Assembly (NCBI RefSeq): GCF_001078595.1
Contig: NZ_LFTY01000002.1
Coordinates: 1,980,958 to 2,044,256 of the forward strand
Source: Candidatus Rhodobacter oscarellae
Lineage (GTDB): Bacteria > Pseudomonadota > Alphaproteobacteria > Rhodobacterales > Rhodobacteraceae
Direction of reading: 5' to 3'
DNA: 63,299 nt
In this document: one piece after another, positions 41,036-51,132 of the stretch
How positions within the stretch are numbered: position 1 is the stretch's first letter
Layout: the number at the start of each line of letters is the position of its first letter
Position numbers and translations under genes: made by a program
Notes under the pieces: generated by a model
The model's database searches: none
Told to the model about the DNA's origin: nothing
The model's input: only the letters and a program-made list of their open reading frames with translations

Positions 41036-44035
41036 ATGGGCGAATTTCCATACCCGCTCTCGGACGGGCCGGACGAGTCGCGCTATATGACTTGGCTGCG
41101 CAACCACTCAAACTACATGCTAGAGAACGGCGCCACGGACTACCTGCGCATCGTCGCGGTCCTGGTCCGCGGAATTTTCCTTAACTTCCTGATTCTGCTG
41201 CCATATTTCCTGCTGTTCGGTGCGGTCATGGCAATGCTGCACCTGTCGATGTCGATCCCCACGCGCGTCACCTTCGAGCTGGAGAGCCAGCGCCAAAGCG
41301 GTGGTGGTGGCGGCGGCACGCAGCTGGAGACGCTGACGATCACCGGCGTCTCGAATTTCGGCGAGACGCGCGCGACACAATACAGCTATGACCGCCGGCC
41401 AAGCCAGGCGCTTCAATCGCTGATGGCCATCGGCTTGGACGCCTGGGAGAGCGACGACTTCCCGGACCTGGAATTCACCGTCATTGAGGGCGGCGTCGAG
41501 CTCCGGCGCCGCGACGGCGAGACCGTGGTCATAACGCCAGAGCTGCTGGCCGAGGGCGACACGGTGCTGAACTTCCCGCGCCGCTTGCCTCTGCCTTTCT
41601 CGGGCTATCTGCTGCTGGCGGCGGCGGGCATCGTCATCTTCTACCCGATCTTCGTGCGCATGAGCCGGGTCCGGCGCTACCGAAGCGCGCGTCGCACCGG
41701 CCATTTCAGCTCGGTCAAGGGCCGGGACAGCTACGAGCAGTTCTTTGGCAAGCTCTTGCTCTTTATGATCGTGGCGGCGCTGGTCGAGGCCTTCCCGCTG
41801 CTGACATCGCTGTTTCACGCCTATCAGGAGGGCGAGGTCGCCCTTGCCGTGCCCACCATCGCCGCGATGGGCGCGGGCATTGTCGCCGCGAACCAGATCC
41901 TGCCCACGCTGGGCGGCTGGGCCAAGCAGATCGGCATCTTCCTGGTGGGGCTCTTAGGGCTAGCGATCCCCCTGCTGGTGGTGCTCTTTGTGGTCGAGTT
42001 CCTGGTCTATACCGACAAGACCGAGCTTGCGATCTCGGCCTGGGAGGACTGGATCTACTACGGCCTATTGGTGCCGCCGGCGTTGTTCACCTTCCTGCTG
42101 TCGGTGACATTCTTTATCGGCATCGGGTCGTTCCGGCTGCGCGGATATGTGCAGATCACGACCCTTCTGGTGCTGATGGGCGGCTTCCTGGCGGCGGTGA
42201 TGTATGGCACGCCCTATGTGCGGCGCGAATGGGCGGATTACCTCTACGTCTACTTCGTGGTGGTCATCGCGCTGGAGATCATGATCTATTGCTGGCTGTC
42301 GGTGGATGTGAACCAGACCTCGATCAACGGGCTCTACCGGGACCGGCTGGCCAGCGCCTATCTGATCGGCGCCAACACCGACGAAGAGGTCGACATCGAG
42401 CAGGACATCAACCTGCAAGAGATCTGCAACTACGACGCCGGCGCGACCGCGCCCTACCACATCGTCAACGTGGCGCTGAACCTGCAGAACACCAAGGATA
42501 TCGGGGTGCGCGACCGCAACTCGGACTTCTTCATCTTCTCCAAGCGCTTCGTGGGCAGCGACCGGACGGGCTATTGCCGGTCCGAGAACATGGAGGCGGT
42601 GTTCCCGCAGATGGACCTGGGCACGGCGATGGCGATCTCGGCCGCCGCCGCGGCGCCCAATATGGGGCGCTCCACCAGCCCGCTGATGGTGGCCTTCCTG
42701 ACGCTGCTGAACATCCGGCTGGGCTTTTGGGTGCCGCATCCCGACCGGCTGGAGCGCTACCTGCGCCGCCGCTACAACAACGAAAGCAAGGCCTATCTGA
42801 GCTTTGATAAGGCGGTGATCCGAATCGAGCTGGGCGAGATCCAAAAGCGCCGCGCCTCGGTCTATGGCTCCGCAGAGGTCCGCCCGCTAGACAAGCTGCC
42901 CACGGAACCGGGACAGGACCCCGAATGGGCGGCGGTGAACATCCAGCCCACGGTGGACCACAACCTGGTGGGGCTGGCCTTCTCGGGCGGCGGCATCCGC
43001 TCGGCCACAATCAACCTCGGCATCGTGCAGGAGCTGCACCGGCGCGGGGTGTTCGACCATGTGGACTATATGTCGTCGGTCTCGGGCGGCGGCTACCTGG
43101 CCTCTTCGATCACCACGCTGATGCGCCACAAGGTGGCGCCGCACGCGCCCTTTGACGGGCGCGTTAGCCTGCCCGAGAAGGGCAAAGCGCGGGTGATCCT
43201 GGCCAGCGCCAAGCCCGAGCGCGCCGTGGACCTGCGGTTCGCCGATGACGCGGAATTCTCCGAGGAGGTCGCCGAGGGCAACTGGCTGCGCGAGGGCGAG
43301 CCGTTCCTGAAACGGCTGGGGCCCGCGGGCAAGGACCGGCTGGTCTCGCTGATGGATAGTTTCCACTGGCGGGTGCGGCCAAGCGCGCTGGGACGCGAGA
43401 TGCTGTCGCGGTTGGATGAGGACCACGACTGGGTGAACCTCTCGGATGGCGGGCATATCGAGAACCTGGCGACCATCGAGCTGCTGCGGCGGCGCTGCCG
43501 GATCATCTTTGTGGGCGACGGCGAGGCCGACCCCTCGATGCATTTCAACGGGCTGGCCACGCTGATCCGCTTCGCGCGCATCGACCTTGGCATCGACATC
43601 GACATCAACGTGGACCCGATCCGCCTGCGCCGCCGGATGAAGCAATCGCGCAGCCACTTCGCAGTGGGCCGGATCAAATACCCCAAGGACCCCGCCAACA
43701 ACATCACCGAGCACGAGTTCGGTCATCTGGTTTACATGAAGTCCTCCTTCACCGGGGACGAGGACGAGGTGATCAAAGAGTACCGCGACCGCAACCCCGC
43801 CTTCCCGCATGAAAGCACCGCCGATCAGCTGTTTGACGAGGGCCAGTTCGAGGCCTACCGCGCCCTGGGCGAGCACATCGCCCGCAGCACCCTGCCGCGC
43901 GCGCATCTGACCGGGCGCGCCCTGTCCTTCCAGAACCTCGAGGACTGGCTGGAGCGCGCCCAAAGCCGCAGCGCGCAAGGGCGCAAACGCCCCGAAGCCG
44001 CGCCGCAAAAGACCACGTCGCAAGCGCCCAGCTAA
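41036..44035 (+). CDS. Large multi-pass membrane patatin-like phospholipase
   Basis: A 999-residue protein. The N-terminal 440 residues contain about eight membrane helices in two groups ([23 protein letters not shown], then several from about 190 to 430). The cytoplasmic part includes [27 protein letters not shown] (531-544) and [13 protein letters not shown]. Then come the patatin oxyanion loop SGGGIRSA (650-657), the nucleophile in VSGGGY (Ser683) and the dyad Asp804 in [11 protein letters not shown]. It should hydrolyse lipid acyl esters at the membrane. The ATG at 41036 was chosen; the frame extends upstream but with no credible start. The block order looks rearranged (see findings). Confidence 0.82.
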   Translation: MGEFPYPLSDGPDESRYMTWLRNHSNYMLENGATDYLRIVAVLVRGIFLNFLILLPYFLLFGAVMAMLHLSMSIPTRVTFELESQRQSGGGGGGTQLETLTITGVSNFGETRATQYSYDRRPSQALQSLMAIGLDAWESDDFPDLEFTVIEGGVELRRRDGETVVITPELLAEGDTVLNFPRRLPLPFSGYLLLAAAGIVIFYPIFVRMSRVRRYRSARRTGHFSSVKGRDSYEQFFGKLLLFMIVAALVEAFPLLTSLFHAYQEGEVALAVPTIAAMGAGIVAANQILPTLGGWAKQIGIFLVGLLGLAIPLLVVLFVVEFLVYTDKTELAISAWEDWIYYGLLVPPALFTFLLSVTFFIGIGSFRLRGYVQITTLLVLMGGFLAAVMYGTPYVRREWADYLYVYFVVVIALEIMIYCWLSVDVNQTSINGLYRDRLASAYLIGANTDEEVDIEQDINLQEICNYDAGATAPYHIVNVALNLQNTKDIGVRDRNSDFFIFSKRFVGSDRTGYCRSENMEAVFPQMDLGTAMAISAAAAAPNMGRSTSPLMVAFLTLLNIRLGFWVPHPDRLERYLRRRYNNESKAYLSFDKAVIRIELGEIQKRRASVYGSAEVRPLDKLPTEPGQDPEWAAVNIQPTVDHNLVGLAFSGGGIRSATINLGIVQELHRRGVFDHVDYMSSVSGGGYLASSITTLMRHKVAPHAPFDGRVSLPEKGKARVILASAKPERAVDLRFADDAEFSEEVAEGNWLREGEPFLKRLGPAGKDRLVSLMDSFHWRVRPSALGREMLSRLDEDHDWVNLSDGGHIENLATIELLRRRCRIIFVGDGEADPSMHFNGLATLIRFARIDLGIDIDINVDPIRLRRRMKQSRSHFAVGRIKYPKDPANNITEHEFGHLVYMKSSFTGDEDEVIKEYRDRNPAFPHESTADQLFDEGQFEAYRALGEHIARSTLPRAHLTGRALSFQNLEDWLERAQSRSAQGRKRPEAAPQKTTSQAPS

Positions 44036-44226
44036 GGCGGAACCCGGCTTTCCCGCGCCGCATCCCATTGCGCGGGCCCGCCCGGCCCGCACTTTCCCGC
44101 CGCGCCACCACCAATCGCATCGCTTTCCCCTTGCGCCCTTGCGCGCGCGTCCCTAGAAGGGCCTCTGATTTTGCGGACGGCCCCGCCACATCCGGCGCAC
44201 GCGGCCCCAGCCAGAGGAAGTACCAC

Positions 44227-45561
44227 ATGCAGGTCACCGAGACCCTGAACGAAGGCCTAAAGCGCGGCTACCAGATCCAGCTCACCGCAGCCGAGCTGGA
44301 AGAGAAGGTCACCGAGAAGCTCGTCGAGGCGCAGCCCGATGTCGAGATGAAGGGCTTCCGCAAGGGCAAGGTCCCGCTGGCCCTGCTCAAGAAGCAGTTC
44401 GGCGACCGCGTTCTGGGCGAGGCCCTGCAGGAAACCATCGACGGCGCGATGTCCAAGCATTTCGAGGACAGCGGCGACAAGCCCGCCATGCAGCCCGAGG
44501 TCAAAATGACCAGCGAGGACTGGAAGCCCGGCGACGACGTGCAGGTCGACATGTCCTACGAGGCGCTGCCCGCGATCCCCGAGCTCGACATGAAGTCGCT
44601 GAAGGTGGAAAAGCTGGTCACCAAGGTCGCGGAAGACGCCGTGACCGAGGCGCTCGAAAACCTCGCTGAGAACGCGCAGAACTTTGAGCCGCGCAAGAAG
44701 GGCTCGAAGGCCAAGGACGGCGACCAGGTCGTGTTCGACTTCAAAGGCTCGGTCGATGGCGAGCTGTTTGATGGCGGCTCGGCAGAGGATTACCCGCTGG
44801 TGCTGGGCTCGAACTCGTTCATCCCCGGCTTTGAAGAGCAGCTTGTGGGCGCCAAGGCCGGCGAAGAGGTCAAGGTCAACGTGACCTTCCCCGACGATTA
44901 CGGCGCGGAGAATCTCAAAGGCAAAGCGGCCGTGTTCGCCTGCACCGTCAAAGAGGTCAAAGAGCCCGCCAAGGCCGAGATCGACGACGAGCTGGCCAAG
45001 AAATTCGGCGCCGAAGATCTCGCCGCGCTGAAGGGCCAGATCGAAGAGCGCCTCTCGGCCGAATATGCCGGCGCCGCCCGCGCCGTGATGAAGCGCAAGC
45101 TTCTGGACACGCTGGACGAGGCCGTGAAGTTCGAGCTGCCGCCCAGCCTGGTCTCCGCCGAGGCGAGCCAGATCGCGCACCAGCTCTGGCATGACGAAAA
45201 CCCCGAGGTTGAGGGCCACGACCACCCCGAGGTCGAGCCCACCGACGAGCATAACAGCCTCGCCGAGCGCCGCGTGCGCCTAGGCCTGCTGCTCGCCGAG
45301 ATCGGCCAGAAGCACGAGATCGAGGTCACCGACGCCGAGATGACCCAGGCGGTGATGACCCAGGCGCGCCAATACCCAGGCCAAGAGCGCCAGTTCTTCG
45401 AGTTCGTGCAGCAGAACCCGCAGATGCGCCAGCAGCTTCAGGCCCCGATCTTCGAGGACAAGGTCGTCGACTTCATCGTCGAGCTGGCCGATGTGTCCGA
45501 GACCGAGATCAGCAAGGACGACCTGCAAAAGGCCGTCGAGGCGCTGGAAGAAGAAGACTAA
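44227..45561 (+). CDS. tig: Trigger factor (ribosome-associated chaperone)
   Basis: A 444-residue peptidyl-prolyl isomerase/chaperone that meets nascent chains at the ribosome exit. The ribosome-binding signature GFRKGKVP is near residue 41, the FKBP domain lies at about 160-240 ([21 protein letters not shown] and [14 protein letters not shown]), and the helical C-domain ends in an acidic EALEEED. A His/Glu-rich insert ([19 protein letters not shown]) at about 320-340 is typical of alphaproteobacteria. GAGGAAG precedes the ATG. A terminator follows. Confidence 0.96.
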   Translation: MQVTETLNEGLKRGYQIQLTAAELEEKVTEKLVEAQPDVEMKGFRKGKVPLALLKKQFGDRVLGEALQETIDGAMSKHFEDSGDKPAMQPEVKMTSEDWKPGDDVQVDMSYEALPAIPELDMKSLKVEKLVTKVAEDAVTEALENLAENAQNFEPRKKGSKAKDGDQVVFDFKGSVDGELFDGGSAEDYPLVLGSNSFIPGFEEQLVGAKAGEEVKVNVTFPDDYGAENLKGKAAVFACTVKEVKEPAKAEIDDELAKKFGAEDLAALKGQIEERLSAEYAGAARAVMKRKLLDTLDEAVKFELPPSLVSAEASQIAHQLWHDENPEVEGHDHPEVEPTDEHNSLAERRVRLGLLLAEIGQKHEIEVTDAEMTQAVMTQARQYPGQERQFFEFVQQNPQMRQQLQAPIFEDKVVDFIVELADVSETEISKDDLQKAVEALEEED

Positions 45562-45586
45562 ACTTCTCCAGGGAGGAGGAGGGATT

Positions 45587-45618
45587 GGGCCGCCCCGCTT
45601 GGGTGGCCCTTTCTTTTT
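45587..45618 (+). terminator. Rho-independent terminator after tig
   Basis: GGGCCGCCC (45587-45595) pairs with GGGTGGCCC (45601-45609) with one G-U pair and a five-base loop, followed by TTTCTTTTT. It starts 25 bases beyond the tig stop. Confidence 0.88.
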
Positions 45619-45669
45619 GCCGTCAGGGCTATCTTCGGAGCACATGGCGCGCTGGGCTGCGATTGCGTG

Positions 45670-45976
45670 TTAGGCCCGGAGCTGTCGTTGAAGATCTACG
45701 GCCCCGGACTTGATCCCGGGCCTCCCCTTGAACCGAGTGCAACGCGGGCAGCGGCCGACCTGGAGGACGCTTGCGCAACGTGGACACTTGGCACGCGGGC
45801 CCTGCTAACGCATTTTCTTCAGTGTTTTGCGACGTCGCAAAAGCGGCCTCCTGGGGGAGGTCGGCCGCTGCCCGAGGCAAGCTCGGGCGGTCGCACGGTT
45901 TGGATTCCGTGGCGTCTGGTGTCGGCAAGCGTGGTCAGGGCGATGCGCTTGAAGTCAAAGGACCGCTCCAGGCCAA
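45670..45976 (+). repeat. Repeat family M, copy 4
   Basis: This 307-bp copy contains CCCCGGACTTGATCCCGGG, the GCAGCGGCCGACCTGGAGG arm (about 45750-45770), a loop of about 75 bases, then GCGGCCTCCTGGGGGAGG and TCGGCCGCTGCCC (about 45843-45874). Its right end GACCGCTCCAGGCCAA (45961-45976) is a near match to the terminal repeat of copy 1; the left end is more worn. It lies between the convergent tig and sulfatase genes, beyond the tig terminator. Confidence 0.72.
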
Positions 45977-45985
45977 TACCCGCCA

Positions 45986-47644
45986 TTATTCCTTTGTGTA
46001 GTCAGCCTGCGCCGGGCCCACATATTTCGAGAACAGCTCTGGGTCAGCGTCCGCCGCGCGCGCCACGCCCAGCAGGATCCCGCGCCGGGCGGAGCTTCCG
46101 CGCATCCCATCCAGCTTCTCCTTGGAGACCGTGACCTGCTGCGACTGCCGCCGACCCCAGGCGTTGAGATGCCCGTACATCCGCTCGATCTCGGCGGCGT
46201 GGTCGGCGCGGGCGCCGAGATCCTCGAACTCATCCGGGTCGCTTTGCAGATCGAACAGCATGGGCCGGATCCCGCCCTCGAAATGGATCAGCTTCCAGCG
46301 CCCGTCGAAGACCATGAAGATCCGCGCGTCCTCGTCGGACAGGCCCAGCACCCCGGCCAGGGGCGTGGCGGCGTAGTTATACTCGCTGATCACGGCATCG
46401 CGCCACGACGATGGCGCCGCGCCGTGCAGGAGCGGCGCCAAGGAGCGCCCCTCCAGCCAGTGGAACTCGGGCGCGCCCCCCGCGGCCTCCACAAAGGTCG
46501 GGGCCAGGTCGATCGCCTCCACCAGCGCCTCCGAGACCGTGCCGCGGGTCGCATCCGCCGCCTCGCGCGGATCATACACGATCATCGGCACCCGCACCGA
46601 TTGCTCGTGCATGAACATCTTCTCGCCCATCCAGTGATCGCCCAGGTAATCGCCATGGTCCGAGGTCAGCACCACCATGGTGTGCTCAATCGCGCCGGTC
46701 TGCTCCAGCCGGTCCAGCACGCGGCCCAGCTGGTCGTCGCATTGCTTGATCAGCCCCATATAGGCCTGGATCACCTTGGCGCGGGCCTCGTCATCCTGAA
46801 AGCTCTTGCCGATGGGGCTGCGCGCGAAGCGGCTATAGACCGGGTGATCGTTGTCCAGCTCGCGGGCGTCGCGTGTGGGTGCGGGCACCTGGTTGGCCCC
46901 GAACATGTCGTGATAGGGCGCGGGCGCGATATAGGGCCAGTGCGGCTTGATGTAGCTCAGATGCGCGCACCAGGGCCCGGGCTGCTGGTCCATGAACTCC
47001 AGCGCGCGGTCGGTCAGCCAGGGCGTCTCGCTGTCCTCCTCGCGGATATTGGCCTGCAGGTCGGCGTTCTCCAGGATCCAGGCGGGGGCGATCTGGCCGT
47101 CCTTGATGCCGGAATTGGCGTAATGCGACCAGGGGTTCGGGCCGGGATAGCCCTTCTCCTTGAGCCACTCGTTGTAAGGCGAGACGCGCCCGTCATAGCT
47201 GCCATCCGGCCCCTCGGGCACCATGCCGTCGTCGCGCACCCAGGGGTCGAAGCCGCATTCGCTGGCGCGCACCCCGATGATGCTGTCGGGGTCGACGCCC
47301 AGGCGCTGCATCCCCTCCTCGTCGGCGCGCATATGCGTCTTGCCGATCAGGTAGCAGTCCATGCCAACGGCGCGCAGGTGGTCGCCCAGGGTCTTCTCGC
47401 CCACGCGCAGCGGGAAGCCGTTCCACTCGGCCCCGTGGCTCTGCGCGTAGCGCCCGGTGTAGTAGGACATGCGCGACGAGCCGCAGATCGTGGATTGCAC
47501 ATAGGCGCGGTCGAATCGCACGCCCATCGCCGCCACGCGATCAAAATTCGGCGTATGTAGATGCGGATGCCCGGCGCAGCTGAGGTAGTCCCAGCGCAGC
47601 TGATCATACATGACGAATAGGATGTTCTTGACCGCCCGCGCCAT
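45986..47644 (-). CDS. Sulfatase/phosphonate monoesterase superfamily hydrolase with variant core motif
   Basis: A 552-residue alkaline-phosphatase-fold hydrolase. Metal and active-site motifs are YDQLRWDYLSC, the core CGSSR (54-58), GKTHM, SYIKPHWPY and LTSDHGDYLGDHWMGEK. In sulfatases the Cys of CxPxR is converted to formylglycine; here the third position is Ser, while the paralogue at 49266 has the canonical CGPSR. No signal peptide is seen, so it should be cytoplasmic, unlike most arylsulfatases. GGGGGAGG precedes the start. Substrate (sulfate ester, phosphate diester or phosphonate ester) is open. Confidence 0.85.
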   Translation of the reverse strand: MARAVKNILFVMYDQLRWDYLSCAGHPHLHTPNFDRVAAMGVRFDRAYVQSTICGSSRMSYYTGRYAQSHGAEWNGFPLRVGEKTLGDHLRAVGMDCYLIGKTHMRADEEGMQRLGVDPDSIIGVRASECGFDPWVRDDGMVPEGPDGSYDGRVSPYNEWLKEKGYPGPNPWSHYANSGIKDGQIAPAWILENADLQANIREEDSETPWLTDRALEFMDQQPGPWCAHLSYIKPHWPYIAPAPYHDMFGANQVPAPTRDARELDNDHPVYSRFARSPIGKSFQDDEARAKVIQAYMGLIKQCDDQLGRVLDRLEQTGAIEHTMVVLTSDHGDYLGDHWMGEKMFMHEQSVRVPMIVYDPREAADATRGTVSEALVEAIDLAPTFVEAAGGAPEFHWLEGRSLAPLLHGAAPSSWRDAVISEYNYAATPLAGVLGLSDEDARIFMVFDGRWKLIHFEGGIRPMLFDLQSDPDEFEDLGARADHAAEIERMYGHLNAWGRRQSQQVTVSKEKLDGMRGSSARRGILLGVARAADADPELFSKYVGPAQADYTKE

Positions 47645-48758
47645 TGCGCCGCCTCCCCCGTTTTAGTCGCTAAACATTGGCCCGCGCGCGTGGAATCCTC
47701 AAGGGGACAATATGCACGGGCGTGCACCCGTTGTGATTCGCGGAAATCACCCGCAACTGCCTGCGAAATGCCCCGCTTGTGATCCATTTATTTGCCGGCA
47801 GGGTGCGCTTTTTGCAACATATTAGCTGCGGAAAAAGAAGCGCTTTTGCGCAATTCTGAACCCAAAGCGCTCACGAAAGCGCGCTAACTCGCTCCATTTG
47901 GAGGCAAATTGACCGGCTTTATGCTTGCAGCGCGGCCCGGCGGGTCAAGCGACCCTCGCACCGAACGGGACTTGCGGCGGTCCATTTGCGGGACGCCCAT
48001 ATGCGCCATCTCAAACGACTGAGATGCCGGTAATGGCATGTCGCTTTGGAACCTTCCACCCAGGCTAGATCCGGAACCATGCGCCAGAGTAACCGCGCCC
48101 GGAACGACGTCTCTTTTGGCGTCTCAATCAAGGCTTGGAGCGGCGAAGTGAGCATAATCCCAGGGCATGAAGCACCCGCCAGACCTTCGCCAAGAAATCC
48201 GCGCAAGCGCATGGCGGAGCCTCGGAAGGGAAGCAAGTTAATGTGACACAGATGTGACTAATTATTTGAAATCTTTGGCCGCATCCAGGATTTTCGCGCC
48301 CAAACAATCACCGCTTTGCATAATTTGCATACTAACGACTGATCCGGCGGAATTTGGCCCCGAACCGGACCGCGCATCGCCCCGCTTTGGCGGCGAAAGG
48401 GCGCGCCCAACTCCCGCTTTCGGGCAGAGGCCCGCAGGACAATCCGTTACAAATTCCTGGCGCCAAATCGCGCGGTTGCGGTTGGCCTTTGGGCTGCTTT
48501 AGCGCTCAAATTTGGGCGCGCATTCGAAGCGAAAACAGCCGAGACATGGCGACGTTTTTAGCGTCGTTTTCGGCGCGTTCTGGCCAGATGGAAATTGGCT
48601 ATACGTTACACTTGTGAAGACAACCCGCTCGCGAAAGTAACGTTGCGATAGGATTTGACCTTAAGGTCAATCTAGACGTGCGAATCTTGCACCCAAGTCA
48701 AGTTTAAGCCGAATAATTTTCTAAAGATAAAAATTGAGCCAACGGTTCGCTTGTTCAT
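47645..48758. other. Long divergent intergenic region between sulfatase genes and marR
   Basis: This 1.1-kb stretch has no gene I can support. It contains palindromes near the first sulfatase start (TGCACGGGCGTGCA, 47713-47726; GTGATT...AATCAC, 47733-47750), a CATCTCA...TGAGATG hairpin (48007-48026), an AT-rich patch with TTTGCATAATTTGCATAC near 48314, a small hairpin followed by TTTT (48550-48570), and TTGACCTTAAGGTCAA near marR. Base composition drops towards marR. It may be control DNA, or the remains of a lost gene. Confidence 0.45.
48655..48670. promoter_or_regulatory. Perfect 16-base palindrome, candidate MarR operator
   Basis: TTGACCTTAAGGTCAA is its own reverse complement and lies 88 bases upstream of the marR start in an AT-rich promoter-like patch. 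MarR dimers usually bind palindromes of this size, so autoregulation and control of the sulfatase gene downstream is a reasonable guess. Confidence 0.55.
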
Positions 48759-49247
48759 ATGCATCGGATGGGCAATACTCGTTACATGGCAAGTCCTCGG
48801 CAAAGTGATCTTAGCCCGACTATTCGCGCCACCTCCCGCTCGTTGCCGATTGCGTTATTGCGGGCGCGCGAAAGAGTTATGGGTCCGATACGTGCAATGC
48901 TCGCAGACGCGGGTATCACAGAGCAGCAGTGGCGTGTCCTTCGTGTACTCGAAGAACGCGGCCCCTGCGATGCAACCGAAATCGCGCATACAGCCTGTCT
49001 GCTGATGCCCAGCCTTACGCGCATACTTCAGGTCCTTGAGGCCAAAAAGCTATGCACGCGGCACACGCATCCCGCGGATCGGCGACGCGCCGTAATTGAT
49101 ATCTCGCGACAGGGGCGAAGTCTGATCTCTGCCCACGCGTCCGAGACAGAGCGCATTTTTGCGGATCTCGAAGCGGAATTCGGCACAGACAATCTGGAAA
49201 GATTGCTGAGTTTGTTGGATCATCTGGTGACCCCGGAGGAGGGGTAG
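48759..49247 (+). CDS. MarR-family transcriptional regulator (HpaR-like)
   Basis: A 162-residue winged-helix regulator. SLPIALLRARERVMGPIRAML, GITEQQWRVLRVLEERG, CLLMPSLTRILQVLEAKKLCTR and HPADRRRAVIDISRQG follow the HpaR type, whose members sense aromatic acids. The recognition helix is LLMPSLTRILQVLE. Three ATGs lie within ten codons and none has a clear ribosome binding site, so the start is uncertain. The second sulfatase gene begins 18 bases after the stop, so the two are co-transcribed. Confidence 0.85.
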   Translation: MHRMGNTRYMASPRQSDLSPTIRATSRSLPIALLRARERVMGPIRAMLADAGITEQQWRVLRVLEERGPCDATEIAHTACLLMPSLTRILQVLEAKKLCTRHTHPADRRRAVIDISRQGRSLISAHASETERIFADLEAEFGTDNLERLLSLLDHLVTPEEG

Positions 49248-49265
49248 CACACTAGGCGGACAGCA

Positions 49266-50894
49266 ATGCCGGAACGCGCGCAGAACGTGCTCTTCATCAT
49301 GGCCGACCAACTGCGCTGGGATTACCTCAGCTGCTACGGCCATCCGCATCTTCACACGCCGCATCTCGACGCGCTGGCCGCGGACGGGATGCGGTTTAAT
49401 CGCGCCTATGTACAGTCGCCAATCTGCGGCCCGTCGCGCATGTGCACCTATACGGGGCGGTACTGCCGCAGCCACGGGGCGACCTGGAACGGCGTGCCGC
49501 TGCGCGTGGGCGAGCGCGCCATGGGCGACCACCTGCGCGAGATCGGCGTGCAATCGGTCATCGTCGGCAAGACGCATATGGTTCCCGACCGCGCGGGGCT
49601 GGATTGGCTTGGGATCGACCCCGCCTCCAAGGTGGGCCTGCGCCACGCCGAATGCGGCTTTGACCCGTTCGACCGCGACGACGGGCTGCACCCCAATACC
49701 GGCTACAACCCCGAGCCCGCCTATAACCGCTTTCTGCGTGAGAAAGGCTACAACTCGCCCAACCCCTGGGACGAGCACGCCAATTCCGGCCTGGATGCCG
49801 AGGGCAAGCGCCGCTCGGGCTGGTTTCTGAAGTATTCGGACCTGCCCGCGGACATCCCCGAGGCGCTGTCCGAGACGCCCTATATGACCACCCGCGCGAT
49901 GGAGTTCATGGCCCAGGCCCAGGCCAGTGGCGCGGGCCCCTGGCTCTGCCACCTGTCCTTCATCAAGCCGCATTGGCCCTATATCGTGCCGCCGCCCTAT
50001 CACGACATGTACGGGCCCGGGGACGTGCTGCCCCCGGTCCGCTCCGAGGCCGAACGCGCGACCGACCACCCCGTGTTCAAGGGCTATATCGACAGCCGCA
50101 TCTGCCGCAGCTTCGCGCGCGACGACGTCCGCGAGAAGATCATCCCCGCCTATATGGGCCTGGTCAAGCAGATCGACGACCAGATGGGGCGCTTGTTCTC
50201 GTGGATGAAAGAGAACGGGCTTTGGGACGATACGATGATCGTCTTCACCAGCGATCACGGCGACTATCTGGGCGATCACTGGATGGGCGAAAAGGACCTC
50301 TTCCACGACCAATCCGCGCGCATCCCGCTGATCATCCGCGACCCGCGCGCGGGCGCGCAGCGCGGCGCGGTCTCGGACGCCTTGGTCGAGAGCATAGACC
50401 TCGCCCCCACGTTCCAGGGCTTCTTCGGCGGCGCGCCGCGGCCGCACCATTACGAGGGTCGCGACCTGACGGCCCTATTGCACGGCGAGGCCCCGAAGCT
50501 GCGCGACTTCGCCTTCTCGGAATACGACTACGCCACCCGCCCCGCCCGCGAGGCCATTGGCAACGCACAAGAGGACGCGCGGCTCTGGATGGTGCGCGAC
50601 GCGCGCTGGAAACTGACCTATGCCGAGGGTTTCCGGCCGATGCTGTTCGATATGGAAAGCGACCCGGACGAGCTGCTGGATCTCGGTGCAAGCGACGCCC
50701 CGGCGGCAGCGGCCGCGCGCGCACGCCTGACCGAGGCGCTCTTTGCCTGGACCCGCCGGCACCACAACCGCCACACCAAGGACCCGCAATGGTTCGATGA
50801 CGTGCTGGGCAAAGAGCCGCCGGGCGTGCTGATCGGGTATTGGGACGAGGAGGACCTGGCCGCGGATGGGCTCTCATTCATGCCCGCGCGGTAG
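49266..50894 (+). CDS. Sulfatase/phosphonate monoesterase superfamily hydrolase
   Basis: A 542-residue paralogue of the protein at 45986-47644, similar throughout. It carries MADQLRWDYLSCYGHPHLHTP, the canonical core CGPSR (54-58) for formylglycine, GKTHMVPD, SFIKPHWPY and FTSDHGDYLGDHWMGEKDLFHDQ. It has no signal peptide. It is co-transcribed with marR. Members of this branch are called choline-sulfatase, phosphonate monoester hydrolase or alkaline-phosphatase family; the sequence does not decide. Its maturation needs a formylglycine-generating enzyme, not present in the window. Confidence 0.87.
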   Translation: MPERAQNVLFIMADQLRWDYLSCYGHPHLHTPHLDALAADGMRFNRAYVQSPICGPSRMCTYTGRYCRSHGATWNGVPLRVGERAMGDHLREIGVQSVIVGKTHMVPDRAGLDWLGIDPASKVGLRHAECGFDPFDRDDGLHPNTGYNPEPAYNRFLREKGYNSPNPWDEHANSGLDAEGKRRSGWFLKYSDLPADIPEALSETPYMTTRAMEFMAQAQASGAGPWLCHLSFIKPHWPYIVPPPYHDMYGPGDVLPPVRSEAERATDHPVFKGYIDSRICRSFARDDVREKIIPAYMGLVKQIDDQMGRLFSWMKENGLWDDTMIVFTSDHGDYLGDHWMGEKDLFHDQSARIPLIIRDPRAGAQRGAVSDALVESIDLAPTFQGFFGGAPRPHHYEGRDLTALLHGEAPKLRDFAFSEYDYATRPAREAIGNAQEDARLWMVRDARWKLTYAEGFRPMLFDMESDPDELLDLGASDAPAAAAARARLTEALFAWTRRHHNRHTKDPQWFDDVLGKEPPGVLIGYWDEEDLAADGLSFMPAR

Positions 50895-50922
50895 GTGGTA
50901 ATGGGGAGATGCCGCTGCGGAC

Positions 50923-51118
50923 ATGGCCTAGGGCGGGTTTTGGGCGCGCCAAATCTCTTGCAAGAGATTTGCACTTTCCTTCCAAGGAAAGTGGGGCCCG
51001 CAGCTGGGCGAGCGGTCGATTTTAGGGGGTCATCCAGGCGCGCGTCACAGAAACTCTTTCAAGAGTTTCGCAATTTTCTTACAAGAAAATTGCGTCGCGC
51101 CAATGCTCTCTGGAGGCC
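50923..51118. repeat. Paired-hairpin repeat family P, copy 3
   Basis: This 196-bp copy has A (50951-50970, AAATCTCTTGCAAGAGATTT, perfect), B (50972-50993), a 56-base spacer, C (51050-51069, loop changed to TTTCAA) and D (51071-51092, loop TTACAA). Changes fall only in the loops; all stem bases match copy 1. The flanks are worn (GGCCTAGGGCGGG... and ...TGGAGGCCC). It lies between the convergent second sulfatase gene and soxG. Confidence 0.85.
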
Positions 51119-51132
51119 CACCGCCCCCTCAC

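Noticed and set aside
46169-47560. A 463-codon plus-strand frame opposite the first sulfatase-like gene
   Set aside because: The sulfatase motifs are on the other strand, and the same antisense pattern recurs opposite the second sulfatase-like gene, so it only reflects shared gene sequence.
47919-48236. A minus-strand 105-codon frame in the gap between the sulfatase genes
   Set aside because: It has no ribosome binding site, its composition is Arg/Trp-rich, and no family pattern is present; I treat it as chance.
48254-48502. A plus-strand 82-codon frame in the same gap
   Set aside because: It has no ribosome binding site, and its Pro/Arg-rich second half matches random high-GC translation.
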